Shown piece by piece: positions 17,460 to 25,425 of a stretch of DNA of 64,000 nt. Each line of letters starts with the position of its first letter. Positions within the stretch are counted from its first letter, which is position 1. The position numbers and the translations under genes are program-made. The stretch comes from Azospirillum lipoferum (GTDB taxonomy: Bacteria; Pseudomonadota; Alphaproteobacteria; Azospirillales; Azospirillaceae). The notes below the pieces were generated by a model. That model made no database searches and was not told the origin of the DNA. It saw only the letters and a list, made by a program, of their open reading frames with translations. The stretch covers positions 1 to 64,000 of the forward strand of contig NZ_JALJXJ010000002.1 of the NCBI RefSeq assembly GCF_024170005.1, given 5' to 3'.

Positions 17460-17779
17460 CGCTTGTTGCTCCTAAGCGCGAGTGTCCCAGCATCCATGCC
17501 GACCCGTCAGGATGCCCGGCGGAGGCACCCAGATGCCGAGGGTTCCCATTCGCAGGGCCGGCTGTTCAATGGCGACCATCCCCCCGGTCCCGCGCAACGA
17601 AGCACGCTGGACCGACGCCGGTCAACCGCCGTCGGAAATGCTCTGGCGATGTCCGGAGCGGCGCACTCGCCCTGCCGCCCCGGATCAGAACACTCCATGA
17701 ACAAATATAGCAGAGGAACAGGCGCGGGAAAACCGAATCCTTCGGCGTAGCTCAGGAATCAGGCCAGCCGGAATGACGA
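17460..17779. other. 320-base gap between response regulator and ssb
   Basis: No convincing gene is visible. On the minus strand a TATATT box (17704-17709) with TTTTCC 17 bases upstream (17727-17732) could be the ssb promoter, giving a leader of about 240 bases. GTTC is repeated around this box with 13-base spacing. Short frames here lack starts and family-like sequence. Confidence 0.4.
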
Positions 17780-18208
17780 TCAGCGCAGGCGCCGCGCCGC
17801 CAGATCCAGGGCGATCTTCAACTGGTAATGGGAGAACGGCTTGTGCACCACGCCGAGCGGATAGGTCTCGGTGATGCGGGCCATGGTGCCGTGGTCGCTG
17901 TTTCCGGACAGGAAAATGGAACGCAGGCCATGGTGCAGGTTCAATCGCCGCGCCGCTGCGATGCCGTCTCCGCCGCCCAGCCGCACATCGGTCAAAGCCA
18001 GATCAGGACATTCGCGAAGGGCCAAGTCAGCCGCTTCGCTTTCCGTCCGCGCGATTCCGCAGATGATGTGTCCCAGATCCGCCACCAGCACCGACAAGGC
18101 GTCGGCAATGCCGGGATCATGCTCCACCAGGATCACGCGCAACGGCTGCCCCGGCGTACGGGTACGGTTGGGCAGATGCGGCCTGACGATGGTGTCGATC
18201 CGGAACAT
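17780..18208 (-). CDS. Single-domain response regulator
   Basis: A 142-residue receiver domain with no output domain. Acidic pocket residues lie in VEHD (D31), the phosphoacceptor in LTDVRL is D74, the switch Ser is in FLSGNSD, and the conserved Lys is in HKPF. A 20-residue basic N-terminal extension precedes the domain. Such proteins act by protein contact or in phosphorelays. No kinase is adjacent. Sequence features (LGHIICGIARTESEA) resemble the receiver part of PhyR-like proteins. A perfect palindrome lies 51 bases upstream of the start. Confidence 0.85.
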   Translation of the reverse strand: MFRIDTIVRPHLPNRTRTPGQPLRVILVEHDPGIADALSVLVADLGHIICGIARTESEAADLALRECPDLALTDVRLGGGDGIAAARRLNLHHGLRSIFLSGNSDHGTMARITETYPLGVVHKPFSHYQLKIALDLAARRLR

Positions 18209-18258
18209 GCGACCGACCTCGGAGGTTCCAACCTGTTGCGCAGTAAGCGGCGAATTTT

Positions 18259-18276
18259 GGTAAAATTATGTTTACC
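18259..18276. promoter_or_regulatory. Palindromic operator candidate upstream of the response regulator
   Basis: GGTAAA-ATTATG-TTTACC is a perfect 6-bp inverted repeat in an AT-rich patch 51-68 bases upstream of the response-regulator start, where a promoter is expected. No matching regulator is known. Confidence 0.4.
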
Positions 18277-18413
18277 GATACGCCGTTTGTACTAGAACCT
18301 CCCCGAATTTGCAAGCTCAATCGTTCAGATTCTGACCTTTTGCGCCTGGGCACCGTAAGAGTCAGCGCCCAAGTCGCAGCGTAGCCGGCATCCGCCCAAC
18401 TGCTTTTTCGAAG

Positions 18414-19205
18414 TCATCGGCCAGCCGGACCCAGCCAGTCGATTCCACCCACAGGGCGCAGGCCTCCGGTGCCGTTGGCCCGCGCGGTCGCAGCACGGGA
18501 CGGCGGCGGTGCCGGCGCAGGTTCGCTGGCAAGCCAGGAGGCCTGCCCCTCACCGGCGCGAGCGGAGGCCGATGACAGTGAGGCGGGTTGCAATGGACTT
18601 GCCGCGGCAGAAGGCGCAAAGGGGAGCGGCGACGGAGGAACAGGAGGAGCCGGCGCCGCCAGTGCCGGCTGCGAAGGACGAGCCGGCGGTTCGGCCGGAC
18701 GCGGCGGCTGGTACTCAAGCCGAACCGACGTGCTGGCCATATCGTGGGCGCGGTCATCGTCTCGGCTGTCGGGCTCCCCGTCCCAGTCCGATGGCGCCCA
18801 ATTTGGCGAGTCCCAGCCCGGCGCAGGAGACTGTCGCAGTCGAGGCGAGTCGGCAGCCCCCAGCCAGGAGGGGCGTTCGTCATCCGACAATGGGCCGGTC
18901 TGGGTGTTCAACTGACGGGCCTGCTCGCGAATATCCAGCAGAGTGGTAACCGCCAGCTGCAACAAAGGCGCCAGCACCATCGGGTCGGCCATTTCCTCGG
19001 CGGTCAGCGCGGCGAAGCGGTCGCGCACTGTTTCCACCGCCTGCTCGACGCCGTCGCGCAGGGTGCCGGTTTCATGCGCCAGCCGTTCCAGATCCTCACG
19101 CAGGGCCGATATTTCGCACGCCTGCCGCAACTCGTGGAAACCGATGCCCGCCCCCAACGCAGGTGCGGAACGCCGGTCCCGTGATGAACCAAAATCGTGA
19201 GGCAT
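18414..19205 (-). CDS. Hypothetical protein: helical N-terminus and Pro/Ala-rich tail
   Basis: A 263-residue protein with no recognised domain. Residues about 20-100 are helical and coiled-coil prone (EISALREDLERLAHETG; LLQLAVTTLLDIREQARQL). From about 105 the sequence is low complexity, rich in Pro, Ala and Ser, with several Trp-bearing motifs (PGWDSPNWAPSDWDGE). There is no signal peptide or membrane segment. It is divergent from the HTH-ATPase gene. High GC makes overlapping frames long here, so I rely on the ordered helical N-terminus; moderately sure it is real. Confidence 0.55.
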   Translation of the reverse strand: MPHDFGSSRDRRSAPALGAGIGFHELRQACEISALREDLERLAHETGTLRDGVEQAVETVRDRFAALTAEEMADPMVLAPLLQLAVTTLLDIREQARQLNTQTGPLSDDERPSWLGAADSPRLRQSPAPGWDSPNWAPSDWDGEPDSRDDDRAHDMASTSVRLEYQPPRPAEPPARPSQPALAAPAPPVPPSPLPFAPSAAASPLQPASLSSASARAGEGQASWLASEPAPAPPPSRAATARANGTGGLRPVGGIDWLGPAGR

Positions 19206-19480
19206 CCTGGCCTTACCCCGGTTCCAAGCCCAGCCCGATGAAGACGCCTGACCGGTCGGAAACGGCGGCGCCCTTTTCCCATATGGAAACTATGGCAACC
19301 CGCGCGACCGGCAGGCGGTTCCAAAAGCCAACATCACCGTACCATTTGCCGGAACGTCGGCGAAGTTGCCCCGCGTCATGGATGCCCCCCGATCGGGCAA
19401 CGATGTTTAGCGCCGTTGATGTCGTTTGGAAACCGTTTGCGCGTGATGGCCGCTTGTACTATTTTTTCGGCCACAGGGGA
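19206..19480. other. Divergent intergenic region before the HTH-ATPase gene
   Basis: This stretch remains open in the ATPase frame back to 19163, but its conceptual product is not protein-like. It is less GC-rich near 19420-19470; GTTTGC (19435-19440) and TACTAT (19457-19462), spaced by 16 bases, are a weak promoter candidate for the plus-strand gene. Confidence 0.35.
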
Positions 19481-21124
19481 ATGGATTCCTTGCGATCCAA
19501 TATCCAGGCACATCCCCGCCACCATTTCATCTTACCGGAATCCCCTACGGTGTCGATCGACCGCTCGGAACTTGAACGGCTCCTTGCCGATCGCCCGGTT
19601 GGCAACCGCAGCGCCATGCAGGCGGTGCGCGAAAGCTACGCCGATATCGGGTTGATGCGCGAACGCGGCCTGTCCTGGGCCGAAATCTCCGACCTTCTGG
19701 CCAGGCTGGGCGTGACGGCCCGCGACAATCAGCCGATTTCGCCGGTCACCCTGCGTTCCGCCTTCTTCCTCGTCGGGAACGAGGGGCGCGGCGATGCTGC
19801 CGGCGACCACGCCGCCGCCGCTGCCCTTCCCGCCGAAACGCTGGCCGCCGTCCATGAAGCCGCCTTGTCCGCCGGCCTGAAGGAGGAGGTGGATGTGACG
19901 GACGAGGATGGAGCGGGCGACTCCGGCACTGAGGCAGCGGCCCAGATCCTGGTTGCTCGGGCGGAACCCCGGGCGGAGACCGCCGAAGATGCCGTCGCCC
20001 AGAAGGCCGAGGACGCTGTGGGCGACGCCGTCGCGGACGAACCGCTGATGGAAGCCCCGGTGTCCGACGACAGCGAACCGGCCTTCCCTGCCCCGAATCT
20101 GCTCGCCTCGCCGACCACTGCCGCCGAAGACCGACCGGCAGAGAATGATGCCGAGGACGACACCGAGGCGCAGGATACGCCTCCTGAACCCGCAATGACC
20201 AAGCCGGCCCCACAGCCGGCTTCGCATCAGACGTCCGCGGCGGTTGCGCGGGGCACCGGCTCTCCTGTATTCCCGCCGATGCCTCCCACGATGACCCAAG
20301 ACGATTCAACAAACGCATACTGGAAAGGCGATCGCATGCTGGGCACGATCTTCGTCCTCAATGACCGCGGCGGCGTCGGCAAGACGCTGCTGTCCCATCA
20401 CCTGATGGCGACCGCCATGCTGGAAGGCCTGCAACTGAAGGTCGTCGAGTACGAGGTGAACGAGCGTCTCGCCCGCCTGTTCGGCCCGGACATGGTCGAA
20501 CACCGCCGCATCACCCAGGACTTCATGAACATGATGGGCTCGGGTGACGGCTTCTACGAGTTCTGGGACCTGATCGGGCCGGAACTGCAGCGCGGCGGCC
20601 GCCTGTATGACTTCGGTGGCAACATCTCGCAGTGGTTCTTCAACTGGGCCGAGGTGTCGGGCTTCGACTACTACGTCGGCGACGGCGAACGTCTGACCTT
20701 CATGGTTCCGGTGACCGTCGACCTCGCGTCGCTGTCCACCGGCATGACGACGCTGGAGCGTGTGGCGACCATCGCTCCCAAGGCCAAGCGCGTCCTGGTG
20801 GAAAACGGCTTCTCCGGCCCGTTCTCGCAGTTGGAGGATAGTCAGTACGCCCGCCGCAAGGCGGAAATGGTGGAGCGCGAAGGTTTGCAGGTCATCTCCA
20901 TGTCGCCCTGCACCGCCCCGGCCTGGGCGCGCCTGACCGGCCACCGGCTGGATCAGGTGGCTACGATGACCCGTGAGGATCTGGTGAAGCTGGGCATGAC
21001 CCCGCCGGTCGCCTCCCGCTCGCTGATCATCATCCACGAGTGGCTGCGCAACATGCGCCAGTCGCTGTCGCCCTACCTGCACGACGCCTTCCGCCAGACC
21101 CCGGCTACCGCCAAGGCCCGCTGA
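19481..21124 (+). CDS. HTH - acidic linker - ParA/MinD-like P-loop ATPase
   Basis: A 547-residue protein in three parts. Residues about 40-100 look like a DNA-binding helix-turn-helix (RERGLSWAEISDLLARLGV, then PISPVTLRSAF). Residues about 100-280 are a disordered Ala/Glu/Asp/Pro-rich linker. Residues 286-547 are a ParA-superfamily ATPase with FVLNDRGGVGKT at 291-302. The deviant Walker A signature Lys is replaced by Arg (RGGVGKT), as in StbB/MobD-like relatives. The start (ATG 19481, AGGGGA immediately upstream) is uncertain; upstream frame is open to 19163. An internal ATG at 20336 with AAAGG seven bases upstream could yield the ATPase alone. A terminator follows. The ATPase probably handles positioning or partitioning, an inference. 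Confidence 0.75.
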   Translation: MDSLRSNIQAHPRHHFILPESPTVSIDRSELERLLADRPVGNRSAMQAVRESYADIGLMRERGLSWAEISDLLARLGVTARDNQPISPVTLRSAFFLVGNEGRGDAAGDHAAAAALPAETLAAVHEAALSAGLKEEVDVTDEDGAGDSGTEAAAQILVARAEPRAETAEDAVAQKAEDAVGDAVADEPLMEAPVSDDSEPAFPAPNLLASPTTAAEDRPAENDAEDDTEAQDTPPEPAMTKPAPQPASHQTSAAVARGTGSPVFPPMPPTMTQDDSTNAYWKGDRMLGTIFVLNDRGGVGKTLLSHHLMATAMLEGLQLKVVEYEVNERLARLFGPDMVEHRRITQDFMNMMGSGDGFYEFWDLIGPELQRGGRLYDFGGNISQWFFNWAEVSGFDYYVGDGERLTFMVPVTVDLASLSTGMTTLERVATIAPKAKRVLVENGFSGPFSQLEDSQYARRKAEMVEREGLQVISMSPCTAPAWARLTGHRLDQVATMTREDLVKLGMTPPVASRSLIIIHEWLRNMRQSLSPYLHDAFRQTPATAKAR

Positions 21125-21157
21125 GGTCTTCAAGGCCAGTCTGTCGGGCCGTTCACG

Positions 21158-21193
21158 AAAGCCCTTCTTCCCCCAGCGGGAGAAGGGCTTTTT
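21158..21193 (+). terminator. Strong rho-independent terminator after the ATPase gene
   Basis: AAAGCCCTTCT (21158-21168) pairs with AGAAGGGCTTT (21181-21191), extended by CCC/GGG with one bulged T, and ends in TTTTT. It lies 34 bases after the ATPase stop and just before the convergent coiled-coil gene ends at 21199; the A-rich 5' side could also serve that gene. Confidence 0.9.
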
Positions 21194-21198
21194 CGTGC

Positions 21199-21753
21199 CT
21201 ATGCGGCACTACGGGCGGAATTCGCGGTGTAGAGGTCTCCCTTGACCGGAGTTACCGACCGCACCTGATAGCCGGGCCGGGCGCTGAACCGCCGATTGGC
21301 ACGTTCGGCGGCCTCACGGTCCGACTCCGCCCATACCAGGTACTCGCGCCCGCGCGCCCATTCGACGGCAAGCGGGTGGGCGGCATCGATCTCACCGATC
21401 TGCTGGTTCACCACGGTGACCAGCCATTCCTTGTCGCCGGGATTGCGCCGATCGGTCAGGATCAGCATCTGCGGACGGCGCTTCGATTGCGCTTCGGTCA
21501 GGCGCTGCTGCACCTCCACCTGCTTCTTGCGCAGTTCCATCACCTCCTTGGTCATCTCCTCGATCTCGGCATGAAGGCTCTCCTCCTCCCGATGCAGGCG
21601 GTGGATGGTGGCATCCAGCTTGTCGAGGTTGTTGCGCACGCCACGGACGCGCTGGCGCGCCTGCGACACCCGCTGCTCCACGGTCATCAGGATGTTGCCG
21701 AGCCAGGCACCGATGGCGACGATGGCCAGGACGATGATGAAATTGATCATCAT
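21199..21753 (-). CDS. Membrane-anchored coiled-coil protein, second of a pair
   Basis: A 184-residue protein with an N-terminal membrane anchor (MMINFIIVLAIVAIGAWLG, residues 3-20), a long coiled coil (about 25-95; EEMTKEVMELRKKQVEVQQRL) and a small C-terminal domain (about 100-175) containing WLVTVVNQQIGEI and YLVWAESDREAAERANRRF. No known family is recognised. The start overlaps the upstream stop in the string ATGATGA, so translation is coupled to the gene at 21750-22361. Likely cytoplasmic coiled coil with the anchor in the inner membrane. Confidence 0.75.
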   Translation of the reverse strand: MMINFIIVLAIVAIGAWLGNILMTVEQRVSQARQRVRGVRNNLDKLDATIHRLHREEESLHAEIEEMTKEVMELRKKQVEVQQRLTEAQSKRRPQMLILTDRRNPGDKEWLVTVVNQQIGEIDAAHPLAVEWARGREYLVWAESDREAAERANRRFSARPGYQVRSVTPVKGDLYTANSARSAA

Positions 21754-22361
21754 GTGGCGGCACCGGCCTTGGCCCGGGCAGTGGCGGGCGGCGTGGGCAC
21801 GCCTTTGCCACCGGCCTTTCCGCCAGCCTTCGCATCGCCGCGCATGAACGTCTTCTGGAAGCCCAGTTTGAACGGAAAGGCCACATCGCACATCTGCTTG
21901 GCCTCGTCGAAACTGGATGCCCAGACCTCGGCCACATTGGTGCAGCGCCAAATAGGGTTGACCTGAGCCCGTTCGCCGGCGGCGCGCGCGGCGGCCGACG
22001 CCTTCTCCTGGGTTACGGTGGCAACGAACTTCATCAGGCCGGCCTGTGGGTCGCCGACCTCATGCACGAACATCGGCGGCTGATCAGCGAGGTCGCGGAT
22101 CAGCTTCTCCCCCTTGCGGATGTCGCTCTCCAGGCGGTTGCGGTCGGAGGATTGGCTGTTGCGACGCTGAACCAGATGGTTGACTCGATTCTGGAGCTCC
22201 TGCGCTTCGGCATGCAGCACATAGACGCGGTTCTCGATCTGCTCCAGACCGCTGCTCTTTTCCATGATGTTCGGCAGGAAATCCTTAAGCATCATGGCGA
22301 CCGGGACAGCGGCCAGCATGATGATGACGATGGCGATCAGGAACAGCGTCGTATTCGACAT
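21750..22361 (-). CDS. Membrane-anchored coiled-coil protein, first of a pair
   Basis: A 203-residue protein of the same plan as its downstream partner: membrane anchor at 5-25 (LFLIAIVIIMLAAVPVAMML), coiled coil at about 35-90, and a C-terminal domain at about 95-180 with two Cys (WRCTNVAEVW and KQMCDVAF). The tail is Gly/Lys/Ala-rich and basic. No family is recognised. Shared architecture suggests the pair arose by duplication or forms a hetero-oligomer. Both converge on the ParA-like gene. Confidence 0.75.
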   Translation of the reverse strand: MSNTTLFLIAIVIIMLAAVPVAMMLKDFLPNIMEKSSGLEQIENRVYVLHAEAQELQNRVNHLVQRRNSQSSDRNRLESDIRKGEKLIRDLADQPPMFVHEVGDPQAGLMKFVATVTQEKASAAARAAGERAQVNPIWRCTNVAEVWASSFDEAKQMCDVAFPFKLGFQKTFMRGDAKAGGKAGGKGVPTPPATARAKAGAAT

Positions 22362-22523
22362 CCGCCCGCCCGTTCTCCTGGCTGACCCCGCCCCAAGTCC
22401 GTGTCACCCGACACGAAAGCTGCACCGGCGCAGTGGAAAGAGAATCAACGAACAATCCGATCCCGTCAACGAATCGTCATGGGTTGGTTCGAAATTCGCC
22501 GGAATGAGTCGATCATCAGCAGC

Positions 22524-23696
22524 TCAGGACATCGCCAAATCCGCGACCCGCTTCACCGCATCCCGAACAGGTCCGGGGCGCCGTTCATCGCCGAGCGTGG
22601 TGAACCAGTGATCCGGCGGATTGCGGCCGGCGGCGCGGTTCCAGGTCAGGGCGCGCAATACCGCTTCGGCCTCCGCCGTAGGGCGGACGGCGGGATCGAT
22701 GCCGTTCATCACCGCCCAGATCCCGACCCAGCAGCGCCCGACCGACCAAGGGTTATAGCCCCCGCCGCCCACCACCAGGACCCGTGGTGCCAGGGGAAGC
22801 AGGGCCGCCACCGCATCCCAGAGCGCGCGGTTGGACAGTTCCAGACGGCTCAACGGGTCTTCGGCCAGCGCGTCGGCACCGGTCTGGATCACCATCGCCT
22901 GCGGACGGAAGGCACGGGTCAGCGGCAGGACCGCCGCCTCCATCACATGTTCCATCTCGCTGTCGTTGAAGCCCGGCGGCACCGGCAGGTTGCGGGCCAT
23001 TCCGCCGGCGCGATCCTCCGCCTTGCCGGTGTAGGGCCAGCGGCCGTCCTCATGGATCGAGATCGTCAGCACCCGGTCGTCGTCGGCGAAGGCCTCCTCC
23101 ACCCCATCACCATGGTGCGCGTCGAGATCGACGTAGAGCACCCGCTCCAGGCCATGGTCCAGCAGTTCCAGGATGCCCAGCACCGGCGCGTTGAAATAGC
23201 AGAAGCCGCTGGCGCGGTCGCGCCGGGCATGATGCGTGCCGGCTGCCGGGGCATAGACCAGCCCGGCCGGCCGGTCGCCCAGGATCCGGGCCGCCTGCAA
23301 TGCCGATCCGCTGCTGTGGGCCGGCCGCCGGTACATCTCGGCGAAGACCGGGTTCTCCAGCTTGCCCAGATTGTGGCGGGCGGCGGTCGCCTCGTCCACC
23401 CGCTGCTCCGCCTCCGCGCGTTTCAGTGCCGCGATGTAGTCGGGGGTATGGAAGCGGGCCAACTCGCGTTCGCTCGCCACATGGGTGTCGAGATAGACCT
23501 CGTCCGGCAGCCAGCCCATGGCGCGGCTGAGATCGATGGCGGTCGAGACGCGCGGGATCGCCAGCGGATGCTTCGGCCCATATGTCGAGCCGCGATAGAT
23601 CTCGCCGCCGATGAACAGCGGTATGCGAAGGGGCGTGGTCAGGGCGTGCACTCCATGATGCCGGTCAGAAACTAGGCGCTGCCACAGTCCGGTCAA
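22524..23696 (-). CDS. Histone deacetylase family protein (AcuC-like)
   Basis: A 390-residue zinc-dependent amidohydrolase of the HDAC/acetoin-utilisation/APAH superfamily, removing acyl groups from lysine or polyamines. Catalytic features are present: HH at 155-156, the zinc ligands D192 and H194 in DLDAHHGDG, and D275 in TGADAL. The Gly-rich LVVGGGGYNP motif follows. The N-terminal 15 residues are not conserved, and a GTG start 15 codons in is possible. It is divergent from the TPP-riboswitch transporter operon. The physiological substrate is unknown. Confidence 0.9.
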   Translation of the reverse strand: MTGLWQRLVSDRHHGVHALTTPLRIPLFIGGEIYRGSTYGPKHPLAIPRVSTAIDLSRAMGWLPDEVYLDTHVASERELARFHTPDYIAALKRAEAEQRVDEATAARHNLGKLENPVFAEMYRRPAHSSGSALQAARILGDRPAGLVYAPAAGTHHARRDRASGFCYFNAPVLGILELLDHGLERVLYVDLDAHHGDGVEEAFADDDRVLTISIHEDGRWPYTGKAEDRAGGMARNLPVPPGFNDSEMEHVMEAAVLPLTRAFRPQAMVIQTGADALAEDPLSRLELSNRALWDAVAALLPLAPRVLVVGGGGYNPWSVGRCWVGIWAVMNGIDPAVRPTAEAEAVLRALTWNRAAGRNPPDHWFTTLGDERRPGPVRDAVKRVADLAMS

Positions 23697-23737
23697 GCTG
23701 CCTGCTTCCGCATGTCGGAAGCCGCGTCCGGCAATGC

Positions 23738-23767
23738 TTGCGGTAACGGATCGTCCGCGCCTATAGT
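23738..23767 (+). promoter_or_regulatory. Sigma-70-type promoter of the thi transporter operon
   Basis: TTGCGG (23738-23743) and TATAGT (23762-23767) with an 18-base spacer place the start of transcription near 23774, just ahead of the riboswitch P1 stem. The fit in position supports the call. Confidence 0.55.
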
Positions 23768-23776
23768 CGCCGCCTT

Positions 23777-23866
23777 CACTGGGGGGAGCCGATGGGCGGC
23801 TGAGAGGTCCTGTTGCGGGACGACCCCTGGAACCTGATCCGGTTCATGCCGGCGTAGGGATCAGTG
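23777..23866 (+). promoter_or_regulatory. TPP riboswitch (THI element)
   Basis: Senses thiamine pyrophosphate in the mRNA leader. P1 arms CACTG (23777-23781) and CAGTG (23862-23866) enclose the conserved pieces GGCTGAGAG (near 23797-23806), CGACCC (23821-23826), GGAACCTGATCC (23829-23840) and the GGCGTAGGGA end. It precedes a pyrimidine/thiamine ABC transporter by 38 bases, so TPP probably blocks its translation or elongation. Confidence 0.96.
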
Positions 23867-23904
23867 ATGCGGGACCGCGCCCTCTCCATCTCCGCCAGTT
23901 TGCC

Positions 23905-24645
23905 ATGCTTGCGATGACGCCGCTATCGGTGACCATTTCGCGCGCCCGGCTGACCTATGGCGGCACGCTGCTGTTCTCCGACCTGACGCTGGAACTGCCG
24001 GCCGGCCGGACCACCTGCCTGCTGGGACCGAGCGGCGTCGGCAAGACCACACTGCTGCGCATCCTCGCCGGTCTGGCCGAGCCGGAGCCGCCGACGGAGG
24101 TCGTCACCGGAGACGGCCAGCCGCTGGCCGGCCGCATCGCCTATATGGCGCAGCAGGACCTGCTGCTGCCCTGGCTGACCGTTCTGGACAATGTCCTGCT
24201 GGGCGACCGGCTGCGCCACCGCCGTCCCAATCCGGCGCGGGTGGAGCAGGCCCGCATGCTGCTCGACCGCGTCGGGCTGACGGGGCGGGAACGCGACCGG
24301 CCGGCCGGCCTGTCGGGTGGGCAGCGGCAGCGCGTGGCTTTGGCCCGCACGCTGATGGAGGACAAGCCGCTGGTCCTGATGGACGAGCCCTTCTCTGCGC
24401 TCGACGCCATCACCCGGCTGCGCTTGCAGGAGACGGCGGCGGAGACTCTTGCCGGACGCACCGTCCTGATGGTGACCCACGATCCGCTGGAAGCGCTGCG
24501 CATCGGCGACCGCCTGCATGTGATGACCGGCCGCCCGGCCATCATGGGGCCGGCGCTGGAGCCGTCGGGCCCGGTGCCACGCCGCGTCGACGATGCCGGC
24601 CTGCTGGCCCATCAGGCGGAGTTGCTGCGGAGGCTGGCGGAATGA
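23905..24645 (+). CDS. thiZ: ABC transporter ATP-binding protein, ThiZ-type
   Basis: The 246-residue nucleotide-binding subunit of a thiamine-precursor importer. Walker A GPSGVGKTT, Q-loop in MAQQDLLLPW, signature LSGGQRQRVALAR, Walker B LVLMDEPFSALD and the switch His in MVTHDP are all present. The Q-loop context and the riboswitch point to the ThiXYZ/nitrate-taurine family that imports formylaminopyrimidine or HMP. A second ATG at 23914 is equally plausible, and no clear ribosome site is seen. The stop overlaps the permease start (ATGA at 24642). Confidence 0.9.
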   Translation: MLAMTPLSVTISRARLTYGGTLLFSDLTLELPAGRTTCLLGPSGVGKTTLLRILAGLAEPEPPTEVVTGDGQPLAGRIAYMAQQDLLLPWLTVLDNVLLGDRLRHRRPNPARVEQARMLLDRVGLTGRERDRPAGLSGGQRQRVALARTLMEDKPLVLMDEPFSALDAITRLRLQETAAETLAGRTVLMVTHDPLEALRIGDRLHVMTGRPAIMGPALEPSGPVPRRVDDAGLLAHQAELLRRLAE

Positions 24646-25409
24646 AGGCGCTGCTGCGCGCGGCGGTGACCCTGCTGGTGCTGGTCGCCGGCTGGCAGGC
24701 GCTGGTCTGGGCCACCGGCCTGCCGCGCTACCTGCTGCCCAGCCCGCTGGCCGTCTTGGACGCCATACAGCGGCAAGCTCCCCTGTTGTGGACCCATGGC
24801 CTGACCACCCTCGCCGAGATCCTGATCGGGCTGGTCGCCGGCGTGACGCTCGGCGGGGTCAGCGCGCTGCTGCTGGCGCGGTTCCGCACGGCGCGGCGCT
24901 GGCTGATGCCGCTGCTGCTGGTCAGCCAGGCGATTCCGGTCTTCGCCCTGGCGCCTTTGCTGGTGCTTTGGCTCGGCTATGGCATGGTGTCGAAGATCGC
25001 CATGGCGGTTCTGGTCATCTATTTCCCGGTGACGACCGCGCTGTTCGACGGGCTGCGGCGCACCGATCCCGGCTGGCTCGACCTAGCCCGCACCATGGGC
25101 GCCTCGCCCGCCTCCATCCTGTGGAACATCCGCCTGCCGGCCGCGCTGCCCGCCTTCTGGTCCGGCGTGCGCGTCGCCGCCGCGGTGGCGCCGATCGGCG
25201 CGGTGATCGGCGAGTGGGTGGGGTCGTCCTCCGGCCTCGGCTACCTGATGCTGCACGCCAACGCGCGCATGCAGATCGACCTTCTGTTCGCCGCCGTGCT
25301 GGTGCTGGGGCTGTTCGCGGTGGCGCTCTATGCCGCCGTCGATGCGCTGGCCCGCCGCGCCCTGCCCTGGCAGCCCGATACCCAACCTGCCGAAGACGCC
25401 AACCCTTGA
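24642..25409 (+). CDS. thiX: ABC transporter permease, ThiX-type
   Basis: A 255-residue inner-membrane permease with about six helices. The cytoplasmic EAA loop appears as RTMGASPASILWNIRLPAALP. It overlaps thiZ by 4 bases and is followed 16 bases later by the binding-protein gene, all under the TPP riboswitch. It moves thiamine pyrimidine precursors together with ThiZ and the periplasmic protein; the exact substrate (HMP or formylaminopyrimidine) cannot be decided here. Confidence 0.9.
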   Translation: MKALLRAAVTLLVLVAGWQALVWATGLPRYLLPSPLAVLDAIQRQAPLLWTHGLTTLAEILIGLVAGVTLGGVSALLLARFRTARRWLMPLLLVSQAIPVFALAPLLVLWLGYGMVSKIAMAVLVIYFPVTTALFDGLRRTDPGWLDLARTMGASPASILWNIRLPAALPAFWSGVRVAAAVAPIGAVIGEWVGSSSGLGYLMLHANARMQIDLLFAAVLVLGLFAVALYAAVDALARRALPWQPDTQPAEDANP

Positions 25410-25425
25410 AGGGAAGAGACACCCG

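Noticed and set aside
17697-17732. GTTC repeats upstream of ssb as an SOS box
   Set aside because: Alphaproteobacterial LexA sites use GTTC-N7-GTTC; here spacing is 13 bases.
18185-18225. GGAAC-N18-GTT near the response-regulator start as an EcfG promoter
   Set aside because: Transcription would begin inside the coding sequence and the spacing is too long.
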